The notes under the pieces: generated by a model
The model's input: only the letters and a program-made list of their open reading frames with translations
The model's database searches: none
What the model was told of the DNA's origin: nothing
Part shown: piece after piece, positions 1 to 6,042 of the stretch
Position numbering within the stretch: position 1 is the first letter of the stretch
Layout: every line of letters begins with the position of its first letter
DNA from: Flavobacteriia bacterium
Lineage (GTDB): Bacteria > Bacteroidota > Bacteroidia > Flavobacteriales_D > Crocinitomicaceae
Length of the DNA stretch: 7,248 bases
Reading direction: 5' to 3'
Assembly: GCA_009923965.1 (NCBI GenBank)
Contig: RFSL01000045.1
Location: 1 to 7,248, forward strand
Program-made: the position numbers and the translations under genes

Positions 1-576
1 AGCATAATTTGTAGAGGTATCAGCTGATACAGATTGTCCTTTTGCAAGATCTCCAATCGTAATAAATAATTTTGTTGCATCACTTGGTTTAAATTCAATT
101 ATTCCACCGACATGATTACCTGCTATATTTTCAGCTACATTAATATCAAGGATAATCAATGGATTTGTGCCAATGTTATTAGATTCTGTAAATCGCACAA
201 CACGAATTCGCTCATCAGCATTGTATTTGTGATTGTAGTAAGCATAAACATAATGATTTGAAGAAAAACCTGGATCTAATGCTAAACCTAATAAACCTCG
301 CTCAAAATCACATTGAACTGAATCGGTTAAATCATAAAATGTAGAAAGTAAAGCACCAGAATTACTGTAAACTAAAATTTTACCGTTTGCACAAGAGCCG
401 CTTGCATTGCCTCCTTTTTGAGTAATGAAATAACGTTGGTCTGCTGACACATCAAAGTGAACAGGGTATTGCAATCCAGTTATTACATTTGTTTTAACAA
501 ATCCTGTAGGAATTGTTTGGGAATACAAATTGCTAAAAGTCAAGCAGAATAAAATTGATAAACTAATTAATTTCAT
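1..576 (-). CDS. Secreted glucose/sorbosone dehydrogenase-like beta-propeller, N-terminal part (runs off left edge)
   Basis: The minus-strand frame is open from an ATG at 574-576 to the window edge, giving 192 residues without a stop. Residues 1-20 (MKLISLSILF...LYSQ) form a Sec signal peptide, so the product is exported. The mature part carries hallmarks of the glucose/sorbosone dehydrogenase family (soluble PQQ-dependent sugar dehydrogenases and YliI-like aldose dehydrogenases): FERGLLGLALDPGF at about 91-104, NHVGG at 154-158, whose His matches the family's catalytic base, and ITIGD at 172-176. Members are six-bladed propellers that oxidise sugars with PQQ, but many Bacteroidota homologues are uncharacterised, so substrate and cofactor are inferred. 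Family members usually exceed 350 residues, so at least half is outside the window. A C-terminal sorting domain, common in such proteins, cannot be checked. It is divergent from the kelch-like gene at 681. Family fairly sure, enzymatic role uncertain. Confidence 0.8.
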   Translation of the reverse strand, partial: MKLISLSILFCLTFSNLYSQTIPTGFVKTNVITGLQYPVHFDVSADQRYFITQKGGNASGSCANGKILVYSNSGALLSTFYDLTDSVQCDFERGLLGLALDPGFSSNHYVYAYYNHKYNADERIRVVRFTESNNIGTNPLIILDINVAENIAGNHVGGIIEFKPSDATKLFITIGDLAKGQSVSADTSTNYA

Positions 577-590
577 AGATGTTATTTTTA

Positions 591-598
591 CAAATATA
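591..598 (-). promoter_or_regulatory. Bacteroidota -7 promoter element of the dehydrogenase-like gene
   Basis: On the minus strand this reads TATATTTG, matching the Bacteroidota TAnnTTTG -7 consensus. Transcription would start near 584-586, leaving a leader of only about 8-10 bases before the ATG at 576. No good TTTG -33 element lies at the expected distance, so the call rests on the -7 box and its position. Confidence 0.5.
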
Positions 599-628
599 AA
601 GTATGCCTTTTATAAATAGTTAATTCTC

Positions 629-658
629 TTTGTTTATTTCATTTATGCACTAACTTTG
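629..658 (+). promoter_or_regulatory. Bacteroidota-type promoter of the kelch-like gene
   Basis: TTTG at 629-632 and TAACTTTG at 651-658 are separated by 18 bases, matching the TTTG / TAnnTTTG arrangement used by the primary sigma factor of Bacteroidota. Transcription should begin near 664-666, about 16 bases before the ATG at 681. This is the most complete promoter in the window. It lies back to back with the minus-strand element at 591-598. Confidence 0.65.
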
Positions 659-680
659 TAATGGCTATTTTCTACTATCT

Positions 681-2282
681 ATGGTAACATCTTTCAGAAA
701 TTTAACCTTGGTTCTTCTTTCAAGTTTTGTAAGTATGTTAATACACGCACAACTTGGACCTGAAGTTCCATTTTGCTTAAGTATTGAGCCAATCCAGGGA
801 ACTTTTATTACCGGCACACATTCATCTGCGATTGCAAAGTCTGGAGATAAATGGCTAGTTATTGGTGGAAGAATAAATGGTTTGCATGGGCTAAATAGTA
901 ATGATGGATTTCCAACGGAACTTGCCAATGAGTTCATTATTGTTTTAGATACAAACACTTGGACAGAATCAATTGCGTCTTTAAATCAATTACCAGCATC
1001 CATTGCCGACCCCTTGCGATCAACTAATATGGAATACATTCACATGGGATCGTATTTGTATATGGCTGGTGGTTATGGGCGAGATAACGTTGCTGGAATA
1101 TTTGTTACTTTCCCCAAGCTTACAGCAATTCACGTTGATAGCATGATAAATGCAGTTTTAAACGGAGAAAGCATTGCACCACACATTCGACAGATAACAG
1201 ATGCTCGGTTTCAAGTTTGTGGCGGAGAATTAGCAAATCTTGGTCAAGAACTTTATTTGCTTTTTGGACATAATTTTGGCGGCAGATATACTGATCCACC
1301 CACTCCCCTATTTACACAGACTTACACAGACAGAATTACAAAATTTTCATTATTAGATGATGGAATTACAATGACTCCTCAAAGTTTTGTGGATTTTATT
1401 GATACAAATTATTTTCACAGAAGAGATTTAAATGTTGGTCCAATTATAAAATCTAATGGAGAATTTGGATTGAAAGCATATAGTGGTGTATTTCAAAAAA
1501 CACGTAACCTGCCCTTTCGAGAGACGATTACAATAACGCAAGACACAAATGACATAAATACAAGTTATGAGCAAGTAATGAGTCATTACAATTGTGCGAT
1601 GATTCCAATTTTTGATACACTTACAAAAAAAATGTACACTACTTTTCTTGGGGGAATGAGTTTGTACAATTATATGCCCTCAACCAACGAATTTATTTAT
1701 GATTCTTTAATTCCTTTTATTTCTGACATCACCACGATGACAACGCATCCAGGAGGTACTATGGATGAAACAGTAATGTCAACTCAACTTCCTGGCTTGT
1801 TGGGCTCAAACGCAAAATTTATTTTAAATACAGGAATCAGCCATTTTTCAAATGAAGTAATTGACATTCGAAGTCTTCCGAACACCAAAAATTTAATCGG
1901 TTATCTTTATGGTGGAATTCGAGCAGAAGCACCAAATCTTGGAGCATCTACGGCTAACGATACAATTTACAGAATATATTTGACTGCAAACAATTCTAAT
2001 TCACTTTTAAACTTGGAGGACGAGCTTGAAAATGTTTTGGTTTATCCAGTTCCAGCTTCAAACAACCTTACTATTGATTTACAAACTAAAAATCCCTTGG
2101 AAATAAACGTGTCAATTTTTGATCTAAATCTTAAGAAAAAAAGTGCTTTTCCTACAGTTAATTTAAATCCTGGAAAACATACGCTTCCACTTTCAATAGC
2201 AAACGTAGCAAATGGCTTTTATTACCTTGAAATTAAAAGTGAAAAAACTATTATTCGTAAAAAAGTTCAGGTTTTTCATTAA
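681..2282 (+). CDS. Secreted kelch-like beta-propeller protein with C-terminal T9SS sorting domain
   Basis: The 533-residue product starts with a Sec signal peptide (residues 1-23, likely cut after IHA). It ends with a type A T9SS sorting domain at about 447-533: a VYPVPASNNLTIDL segment (a variant of the usual YPNPA), a beta-sandwich middle, and a final NGFYYLEIKS...KKVQVFH. It should therefore cross the inner membrane by Sec and the outer membrane by the type IX system, ending secreted or surface-bound. The body shows spaced kelch-type strands: VIGGRI at 60-65, MAGGYGRD at 128-135, LFGHNFGG at 194-201, YSGV at 267-270, FLGGMS at 322-327 and LYGGI at 409-413, which suggests a roughly six-bladed propeller. 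No catalytic residues are recognisable, so binding to carbohydrate or protein is only a guess. The ATG at 681 is chosen because it precedes the signal peptide and follows a good promoter by a sensible leader. Confidence 0.82.
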   Translation: MVTSFRNLTLVLLSSFVSMLIHAQLGPEVPFCLSIEPIQGTFITGTHSSAIAKSGDKWLVIGGRINGLHGLNSNDGFPTELANEFIIVLDTNTWTESIASLNQLPASIADPLRSTNMEYIHMGSYLYMAGGYGRDNVAGIFVTFPKLTAIHVDSMINAVLNGESIAPHIRQITDARFQVCGGELANLGQELYLLFGHNFGGRYTDPPTPLFTQTYTDRITKFSLLDDGITMTPQSFVDFIDTNYFHRRDLNVGPIIKSNGEFGLKAYSGVFQKTRNLPFRETITITQDTNDINTSYEQVMSHYNCAMIPIFDTLTKKMYTTFLGGMSLYNYMPSTNEFIYDSLIPFISDITTMTTHPGGTMDETVMSTQLPGLLGSNAKFILNTGISHFSNEVIDIRSLPNTKNLIGYLYGGIRAEAPNLGASTANDTIYRIYLTANNSNSLLNLEDELENVLVYPVPASNNLTIDLQTKNPLEINVSIFDLNLKKKSAFPTVNLNPGKHTLPLSIANVANGFYYLEIKSEKTIIRKKVQVFH

Positions 2283-2357
2283 AAATAAGTGGCTAATTGC
2301 ACCATTTTTTAAAGAAAAAAAGCTTGTGTATTTTTTAATTAAGATTTAAAATTTTTC

Positions 2358-2365
2358 TAACTTTG
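2358..2365 (+). promoter_or_regulatory. Orphan TAnnTTTG-like element in the convergent gap
   Basis: TAACTTTG here is the same octamer as in the kelch-gene promoter, but it has no TTTG -33 partner and no plus-strand gene follows. A transcript from it would run antisense to the small membrane-protein genes at 2391-2667. In AT-rich DNA this may be chance, so confidence is low. The rest of the 2283-2390 gap is A/T-rich with no clear terminator. Confidence 0.15.
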
Positions 2366-2390
2366 ACTTGTAATTATCTAGTTAAAATTG

Positions 2391-2489
2391 TTATTTGTCT
2401 TTCTTATTCGCATTAATTAGCGATAAACCAAAAGCAATTCCAAAAAGAACTGTTATAAAACCAGCAAAATAGGGGATAAAATTAACCAT
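2391..2489 (-). CDS. Very small single-span membrane protein (32 aa)
   Basis: The minus-strand frame from the ATG at 2487-2489 to the TAA at 2391-2393 encodes 32 residues. It consists of a short start (MVNF), one hydrophobic span of about residues 5-25 (IPYFAGFITVLFGIAFGLSL) and a lysine-rich tail (NANKKDK). The positive tail places the C-terminus in the cytoplasm by the positive-inside rule. The start overlaps the end of the upstream 61-residue gene by 8 bases (ATGGTTAA), which points to translational coupling. It is too short for most gene callers. The family and function are not recognised. That it is a real gene is inferred from the overlap, the clean membrane span with charged tail, and the shared strand. 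Confidence 0.55.
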   Translation of the reverse strand: MVNFIPYFAGFITVLFGIAFGLSLINANKKDK

Positions 2490-2667
2490 TTTTTGAGTTA
2501 TTAATAATCCTTAAATAGATTCCGAAGGCTAATATTGAAGGGACCCAAATACCAATAAAAATAGCATCATCAGGCTTTCCTAGAAAATATAAAGTTTCAG
2601 AATACAGTAGCGACAGGAGAGCGGCTACAAAAAGTAGTTTGTCAGAACTAGTGAAGTTTTTTAACAT
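2482..2667 (-). CDS. Small two-span membrane protein (61 aa)
   Basis: The product has a short polar start (MLKNFTSSDK), a first hydrophobic span at about 11-29, a loop with KPDD at 31-34, and a second span at about 35-54 containing IFIGIWVPSILAFGIYL. It ends with a polar NNSKNG tail. Small proteins with this IGxWVPSIL-type segment recur in Bacteroidota as conserved hypotheticals. I know of no assigned function. The ATG at 2667 is preferred over a TTG at 2694 because a TATCTTTG promoter element at 2700-2707 would start transcription near 2693, on top of the TTG. The 3' end overlaps the start of the 32-residue membrane gene by 8 bases, so the two probably form one unit, perhaps a small membrane complex (inference). 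It lies downstream of rimO on the same strand but seems to have its own promoter. Confidence 0.72.
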   Translation of the reverse strand: MLKNFTSSDKLLFVAALLSLLYSETLYFLGKPDDAIFIGIWVPSILAFGIYLRIINNSKNG

Positions 2668-2699
2668 TTTTCTTTGATTTAAATTAAATAACAATAAAC

Positions 2700-2707
2700 C
2701 AAAGATA
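2700..2707 (-). promoter_or_regulatory. -7 promoter element of the small membrane-protein pair
   Basis: The minus strand reads TATCTTTG, matching TAnnTTTG. Transcription would start near 2693, giving a leader of about 26 bases before the ATG at 2667. There is no convincing TTTG -33 box. The element suggests the pair can be transcribed independently of rimO. Confidence 0.4.
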
Positions 2708-2788
2708 ATGTTTAAGATGATATTTATTAGCCCTCTACTTTTTATAATTCTGAAACAAGAAGCGGGTCATGAAATAATTATTTAAAGA

Positions 2789-4105
2789 CTATTCAGAAAT
2801 TAAATCGCCATACAAATCGTAATGATCAGCACTTTGAATTAGCACCTTTGAAAAATCTCCTATACGAACATAGGTTTTATCTTTTTTAACTAAGACCTCA
2901 TTGTCAACTTCAGGTGAATCAAATTCTGTACGACCAATAAAATAATCTCCTTCAGCACGATCAAATAAAACCTTAAAAGATTTATTTACTTTTTGTTGAT
3001 TCAAATCATAACTAATTCCTGCTTGTAAATCCATTATTAAATCAGCTCGTTTCTTTTTTAATTTTTGCGACACATTATCTTTAAAATCAAAAGCATGCGT
3101 ATTTTCTTCGTGAGAATAGGTGAAAATCCCAAGTCGATCAAAGCGACTTCTCTCAACCCAATCGTACATTTCTTGAAAATCAGCATCTGTCTCTCCAGGA
3201 TAACCAGCAATCAATGTTGTTCTTAATGCAATACCAGGGACTTTAGAGCGAATCGATGCAATTAGTTCTTCTGTCTTTTCTCTTGTTGTTCCTCGGCGCA
3301 TGGCTTGTAATATTTTAGTAGAACCATGTTGCAAAGGCATATCCAAATACTTGCAGATATTACTTCTTTCATTCATAACATCCAAAACATCCATTGGAAA
3401 GCCAGTTGGAAAAGCATAATGCAAGCGAATCCATTCAATTCCTTCCACATCAGAAAGATGCTTCAATAATTCCGAAAGTGCGCGTTTTTTATAGATATCT
3501 AAACCGTAATACGTTAAATCTTGCGCAATCAGCATCAATTCTTTTACTCCTTTTGCTGCAAGACTCTTAGCTTGGGTGACCAATTCTTCAATTGGTGTAG
3601 ACAAATGCTTACCTCGCATTATCGGAATTGCACAAAAAGAACAAGGGCGATCGCAACCTTCAGCAATTTTGAAATAAGCATAGTGATTTGGGGTTGTCAA
3701 TAAGCGTTCGCCAACTAATTCATGCTTGTAATCTGCCTTCAACGTTTTTAATAAACGGGGTAATTCTCTTGTTCCAAAGAATGCATCAACTTCAGGAATT
3801 TCTTTTTCTAAATCATCGCGATAACGTTCTGAAAGACAACCCGTCACATAGACCTTATCAACTAATCCATCCTTTTTTGCAGCCGCATAACGAATAATAG
3901 TATCAATTGATTCTTGCTTCGCATTATCTATAAAACCACAGGTATTGATAATTACAACAGAGGCATCATCGTCCATTGACTCGTGTTCAACATCAAATTG
4001 ATTGGCTTTCAATTGAGCCATTAGCACTTCGGAATCGTAAATATTCTTTGAACATCCGAGCGTAACGACATTCACTTTGTTCTTCTTTAAAGTTTTTGTT
4101 TTCAT
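2789..4105 (-). CDS. rimO: Ribosomal protein S12 methylthiotransferase RimO
   Basis: This radical-SAM enzyme adds a methylthio group to the conserved aspartate of ribosomal protein S12 (Asp89 in E. coli), acting in the cytoplasm with two 4Fe-4S clusters. The 438-residue length is typical. The N-terminal methylthiotransferase domain has its three cluster cysteines at C18 (TLGCSKN), C56 (NTCGFI) and C90 (VTGCLSERY). The radical-SAM CxxxCxxC motif is at C151, C155 and C158 (GCDRPCSFC), preceded by HYAYFKIAE. The C-terminal portion from about 375 is a TRAM-type domain (FKVLFDRAEGDYFIGR...). The TLGCSKNxxDSE start and the AIPIMRGKHLS segment favour RimO over the tRNA enzyme MiaB. All six cluster cysteines are intact. 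The ATG at 4105 is preceded by a promoter element at 4121-4128. It is divergent from the lipoprotein-biotin operon. Confidence 0.96.
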   Translation of the reverse strand: MKTKTLKKNKVNVVTLGCSKNIYDSEVLMAQLKANQFDVEHESMDDDASVVIINTCGFIDNAKQESIDTIIRYAAAKKDGLVDKVYVTGCLSERYRDDLEKEIPEVDAFFGTRELPRLLKTLKADYKHELVGERLLTTPNHYAYFKIAEGCDRPCSFCAIPIMRGKHLSTPIEELVTQAKSLAAKGVKELMLIAQDLTYYGLDIYKKRALSELLKHLSDVEGIEWIRLHYAFPTGFPMDVLDVMNERSNICKYLDMPLQHGSTKILQAMRRGTTREKTEELIASIRSKVPGIALRTTLIAGYPGETDADFQEMYDWVERSRFDRLGIFTYSHEENTHAFDFKDNVSQKLKKKRADLIMDLQAGISYDLNQQKVNKSFKVLFDRAEGDYFIGRTEFDSPEVDNEVLVKKDKTYVRIGDFSKVLIQSADHYDLYGDLISE

Positions 4106-4120
4106 GTATTAATCTTAAGA

Positions 4121-4128
4121 CAAAGGTA
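4121..4128 (-). promoter_or_regulatory. -7 promoter element of rimO
   Basis: The minus strand reads TACCTTTG, matching TAnnTTTG. Transcription would start near 4114, leaving a leader of about 10 bases before the rimO ATG at 4105. No clear -33 TTTG is seen at the usual spacing. Confidence 0.45.
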
Positions 4129-4200
4129 AGGCAAGCAAATGGAAAGAATTAATTTTTTTAAACAAAGGGAATTAAATAGTTATTTTAAACTTAATGGTAT

Positions 4201-4208
4201 TAATTTTG
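4201..4208 (+). promoter_or_regulatory. -7 promoter element of the lipoprotein-tlyA-bioDA operon
   Basis: TAATTTTG matches TAnnTTTG and would start transcription near 4214-4216, about 16 bases before the ATG at 4231. A TTTG -33 box is not evident. The predicted start falls on the TTG at 4213, which argues against that TTG being the start codon. No BirA-type TTGTAAACC/GGTTTACAA palindrome is visible in 4106-4230. Confidence 0.45.
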
Positions 4209-4230
4209 ACTTTTGAAAGAAAACATAACT

Positions 4231-4671
4231 ATGAAATTTATTATTCTACTTTCTTGCAGCCTATTTTTTGTTGGGTGTAAATGTCAAAAAAAAATAAGCG
4301 AACAAAAGAACCAAACAGAAAAAGACATGATTCTTTCCGCTCACATTGCTAATCCCATTGATTCATCGGATGCAATAAAAATTGAAGAGGCAAAAATTAA
4401 TGGGCAAGTTTTGGAACTTAAAGTAAGTTATGGTGGTGGATGTGAAGTGCATGAATTTGATTTAATTGGAAGTTCAAACATCTCCAAGTCGCTCCCTCCC
4501 ATTCGGTCCATCCAACTAATTCATCGAGCGCATAAAGATGCCTGCAAAGCACTTGTGATTAAAGACTTGAAATTTGACTTGTCATCTTTTGCCTATAAAA
4601 AAGAAAGTGGTAGTGCAATTTACCTTCAACTAGATGGATGGGAAGAAAAATTATTATACATCTACCCATAA
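4231..4671 (+). CDS. Small lipoprotein of unknown function
   Basis: The 146-residue product starts with a lipoprotein signal peptide (MKFIILLSCS...) and a lipobox-like FVGC, so Cys16 would be lipidated after cleavage. The residues after it (KCQKK) lack the acidic pair of the Bacteroidota surface-export signal, so a periplasm-facing anchor is more likely. The mature part has a notable SYGGGCEVHEFDL segment at 66-78 and an IHRAHKDACKAL segment at 97-108. Its two cysteines (C71 and C105) could form a disulfide or bind metal together with the nearby histidines (inference). It resembles conserved hypothetical Bacteroidota lipoproteins; no function is known to me. The ATG at 4231 is chosen over an in-frame TTG at 4213 because the predicted transcript starts there. 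The stop lies only 4 bases before the TlyA-like gene, so they are cotranscribed. Confidence 0.75.
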   Translation: MKFIILLSCSLFFVGCKCQKKISEQKNQTEKDMILSAHIANPIDSSDAIKIEEAKINGQVLELKVSYGGGCEVHEFDLIGSSNISKSLPPIRSIQLIHRAHKDACKALVIKDLKFDLSSFAYKKESGSAIYLQLDGWEEKLLYIYP

Positions 4672-4675
4672 CAAT

Positions 4676-5410
4676 ATGGAAATTAGGTTAGACAAATTAT
4701 TAGTAGATCGGAACCTGGTTCAAAATAGAACCATGGCGGAAGAAATTATAAGAAAATATGGCGTTCTTGTCAACGGGAAACTTTTTAATAAGATTGGAAA
4801 GAAATTTCCTGAAGATGCCGAAATCAAGTTGTTAATTTCCGATGAGCGTTGGTCATCCATTCATGCACAAAAAATCATTGAAGGCATTTCAAAATGGAAA
4901 ATTAATGTGAAAGAGACGTCTTGGTTAGAAATCGGAATTGATGCCTGTGCCGCTTCAGAAGTACTATTAAGTGAAGGAGCGAAACAAACACGTTGTATTG
5001 TTGAAGAGAATGCGCTAGTAAAGGAACGATTTAAGGATAACAAACAAATTACTATTGTCCAAACCTCCATTCGAAATCTAAATGAACAACACATTCCAAT
5101 TCAAGTGGATGGGATGATTATTGATACCATGACGCCATTAGAAGAGGTGTTGCCCTTTATTACAACCTTTCTAAAATCAAATGGTATGGCAATTTTGGTT
5201 ATTAAACCACAAATTGAACTTGACAAAACAAAATTAAATAAAGCAGGGACGAACGCTGAAAGCAAGCATTTTCCATTTTTAAAATTACAATGTATTGATT
5301 TAGGAGAAAGAAACCAACTGATTTATAAAGACTTCAAACTTTCGCCAATGCTTGGTGAACATTCCAATAAAGAATTTCTTGGCTTATTTTTCAAAAAAAG
5401 CAATGAATGA
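4676..5410 (+). CDS. TlyA-like protein: S4 RNA-binding domain plus degenerate FtsJ-type methyltransferase domain
   Basis: TlyA proteins are rRNA 2'-O-methyltransferases with an N-terminal S4 domain and an FtsJ-like Rossmann domain. The 244-residue length fits. The S4 domain is at about 1-60 (MEIRLDKLLVDRNLV...VLVNGK). In the second domain the four residues matching the catalytic K-D-K-E set are present: K66 (HAQKI, for GAHKL), D150 (MIIDTM, for VVADLS), K177 (VIKPQIE, for VKPQFE) and E233 (NKEFLGLF, for NVEYFLW). However, SAM-binding motif I, normally DxGASTGGFT, reads EIGIDACAAS at 85-94 and keeps only one glycine. SAM binding and methyltransfer are therefore doubtful; it may be an RNA-binding relic or a changed enzyme. 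The ATG at 4676 gives the canonical TlyA start. The frame is also open from an ATG at 4634 inside the lipoprotein gene, which would add 14 atypical residues. The stop overlaps the bioD start (ATGA). Confidence 0.82.
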   Translation: MEIRLDKLLVDRNLVQNRTMAEEIIRKYGVLVNGKLFNKIGKKFPEDAEIKLLISDERWSSIHAQKIIEGISKWKINVKETSWLEIGIDACAASEVLLSEGAKQTRCIVEENALVKERFKDNKQITIVQTSIRNLNEQHIPIQVDGMIIDTMTPLEEVLPFITTFLKSNGMAILVIKPQIELDKTKLNKAGTNAESKHFPFLKLQCIDLGERNQLIYKDFKLSPMLGEHSNKEFLGLFFKKSNE

Positions 5411-6042
5411 GCAACAGCTACTTTCTTACCGGAATAGGAACTGATGTAGGAAAAACGGTTGTTTCAGCCATTTTATGTGAATTACTACAAGCCACTTATT
5501 GGAAACCAATACAATCCGGAGATCATCAAAATAGTGATAGCAAAAAGATACAAGAATGGTTAAATAATACTATTGAAATCATACCCGAAGCCCACCTTTT
5601 TTCCGAAGCTCTTTCGCCACATGTTGCTTCAAAAATAGATGGTGTATCAATAAATCCAGCCATGTTAAATTTACCAAAGACAGCTGGAAATCTTATCGTC
5701 GAAGGTGCAGGAGGATGGCTAGTGCCTATTAATGACGCCGGTATTACATTTGCTGACTTAGCAGAACAATGGAACATTCCCATAATTTTAGTTTCAAGAC
5801 ACTATTTGGGGAGTATTAATCATACGCTACTATCAATCGAATCTATTCGATCGCGAAACGTGAAAATACATGGGATCATTTATGTGGGAGAACCATTACC
5901 TGATACTTGCGAAATCATTGAAAAAATTTCGGGTGTAAAAACACTTTTTTCGGTTCCTTTATTCGATAAGGTCGATACAGAAAATATAAAATCATTTGTA
6001 AAGGAATTAGTTAGCAATGGAATACTAAAATTACTCGTTTGA
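5407..6042 (+). CDS. bioD: Dethiobiotin synthetase BioD
   Basis: BioD catalyses the ATP- and CO2-dependent closure of the ureido ring of 7,8-diaminopelargonate to give dethiobiotin, the penultimate step of biotin synthesis, in the cytoplasm. The 211-residue product has the P-loop GIGTDVGKT at 9-17, the KPIQSG substrate-binding segment at 33-38, a SEALSPHVAS segment at 66-75, the VEGAGGWLVPI motif at 98-108 whose E99 matches the Mg/substrate-site glutamate, and LVSRHYLGSINH at 128-139. Length and motif order are normal and nothing is missing. The ATG at 5407 overlaps the stop of the TlyA-like gene by 4 bases. Its TGA overlaps the bioA ATG by one base (TGATG), so the two biotin genes are almost certainly translated in a coupled way from one mRNA. 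Confidence 0.95.
   Translation: MSNSYFLTGIGTDVGKTVVSAILCELLQATYWKPIQSGDHQNSDSKKIQEWLNNTIEIIPEAHLFSEALSPHVASKIDGVSINPAMLNLPKTAGNLIVEGAGGWLVPINDAGITFADLAEQWNIPIILVSRHYLGSINHTLLSIESIRSRNVKIHGIIYVGEPLPDTCEIIEKISGVKTLFSVPLFDKVDTENIKSFVKELVSNGILKLLV

Noticed and set aside
661..687. An 8-codon upstream reading frame (MAIFYYLW) overlapping the kelch gene start.
   Set aside because: The promoter at 629-658 predicts a transcript start near 665, after this ATG, so it would not be in the mRNA.
2290..2310. Possible terminator of the kelch gene: TGG...CCA followed by six T.
   Set aside because: The stem is only three or four pairs with a bulge; the T-run is unremarkable in such A/T-rich DNA.
2748..2798. 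Inverted repeat TTCTGAA / TTCAGAA (2748-2754 and 2792-2798) just after the rimO stop as a terminator.
   Set aside because: The stem is only 7 bp, the loop is about 37 bases, and one arm overlaps the rimO coding end; no U-run is placed for a rho-independent terminator.
3521..3897. Plus-strand open frames opposite rimO (3521-3703 and 3688-3897), and similar frames opposite the kelch, tlyA-like, bioD and bioA genes.
   Set aside because: They lie wholly within well-supported genes, have no recognisable family features and follow from codon use of the real gene on the other strand.
4106..4230. A BirA-type biotin operator or other regulatory palindrome upstream of the biotin operon.
   Set aside because: No TTGTAAACC-like half-sites or other clear dyad is visible; regulation by biotin cannot be supported from the sequence.
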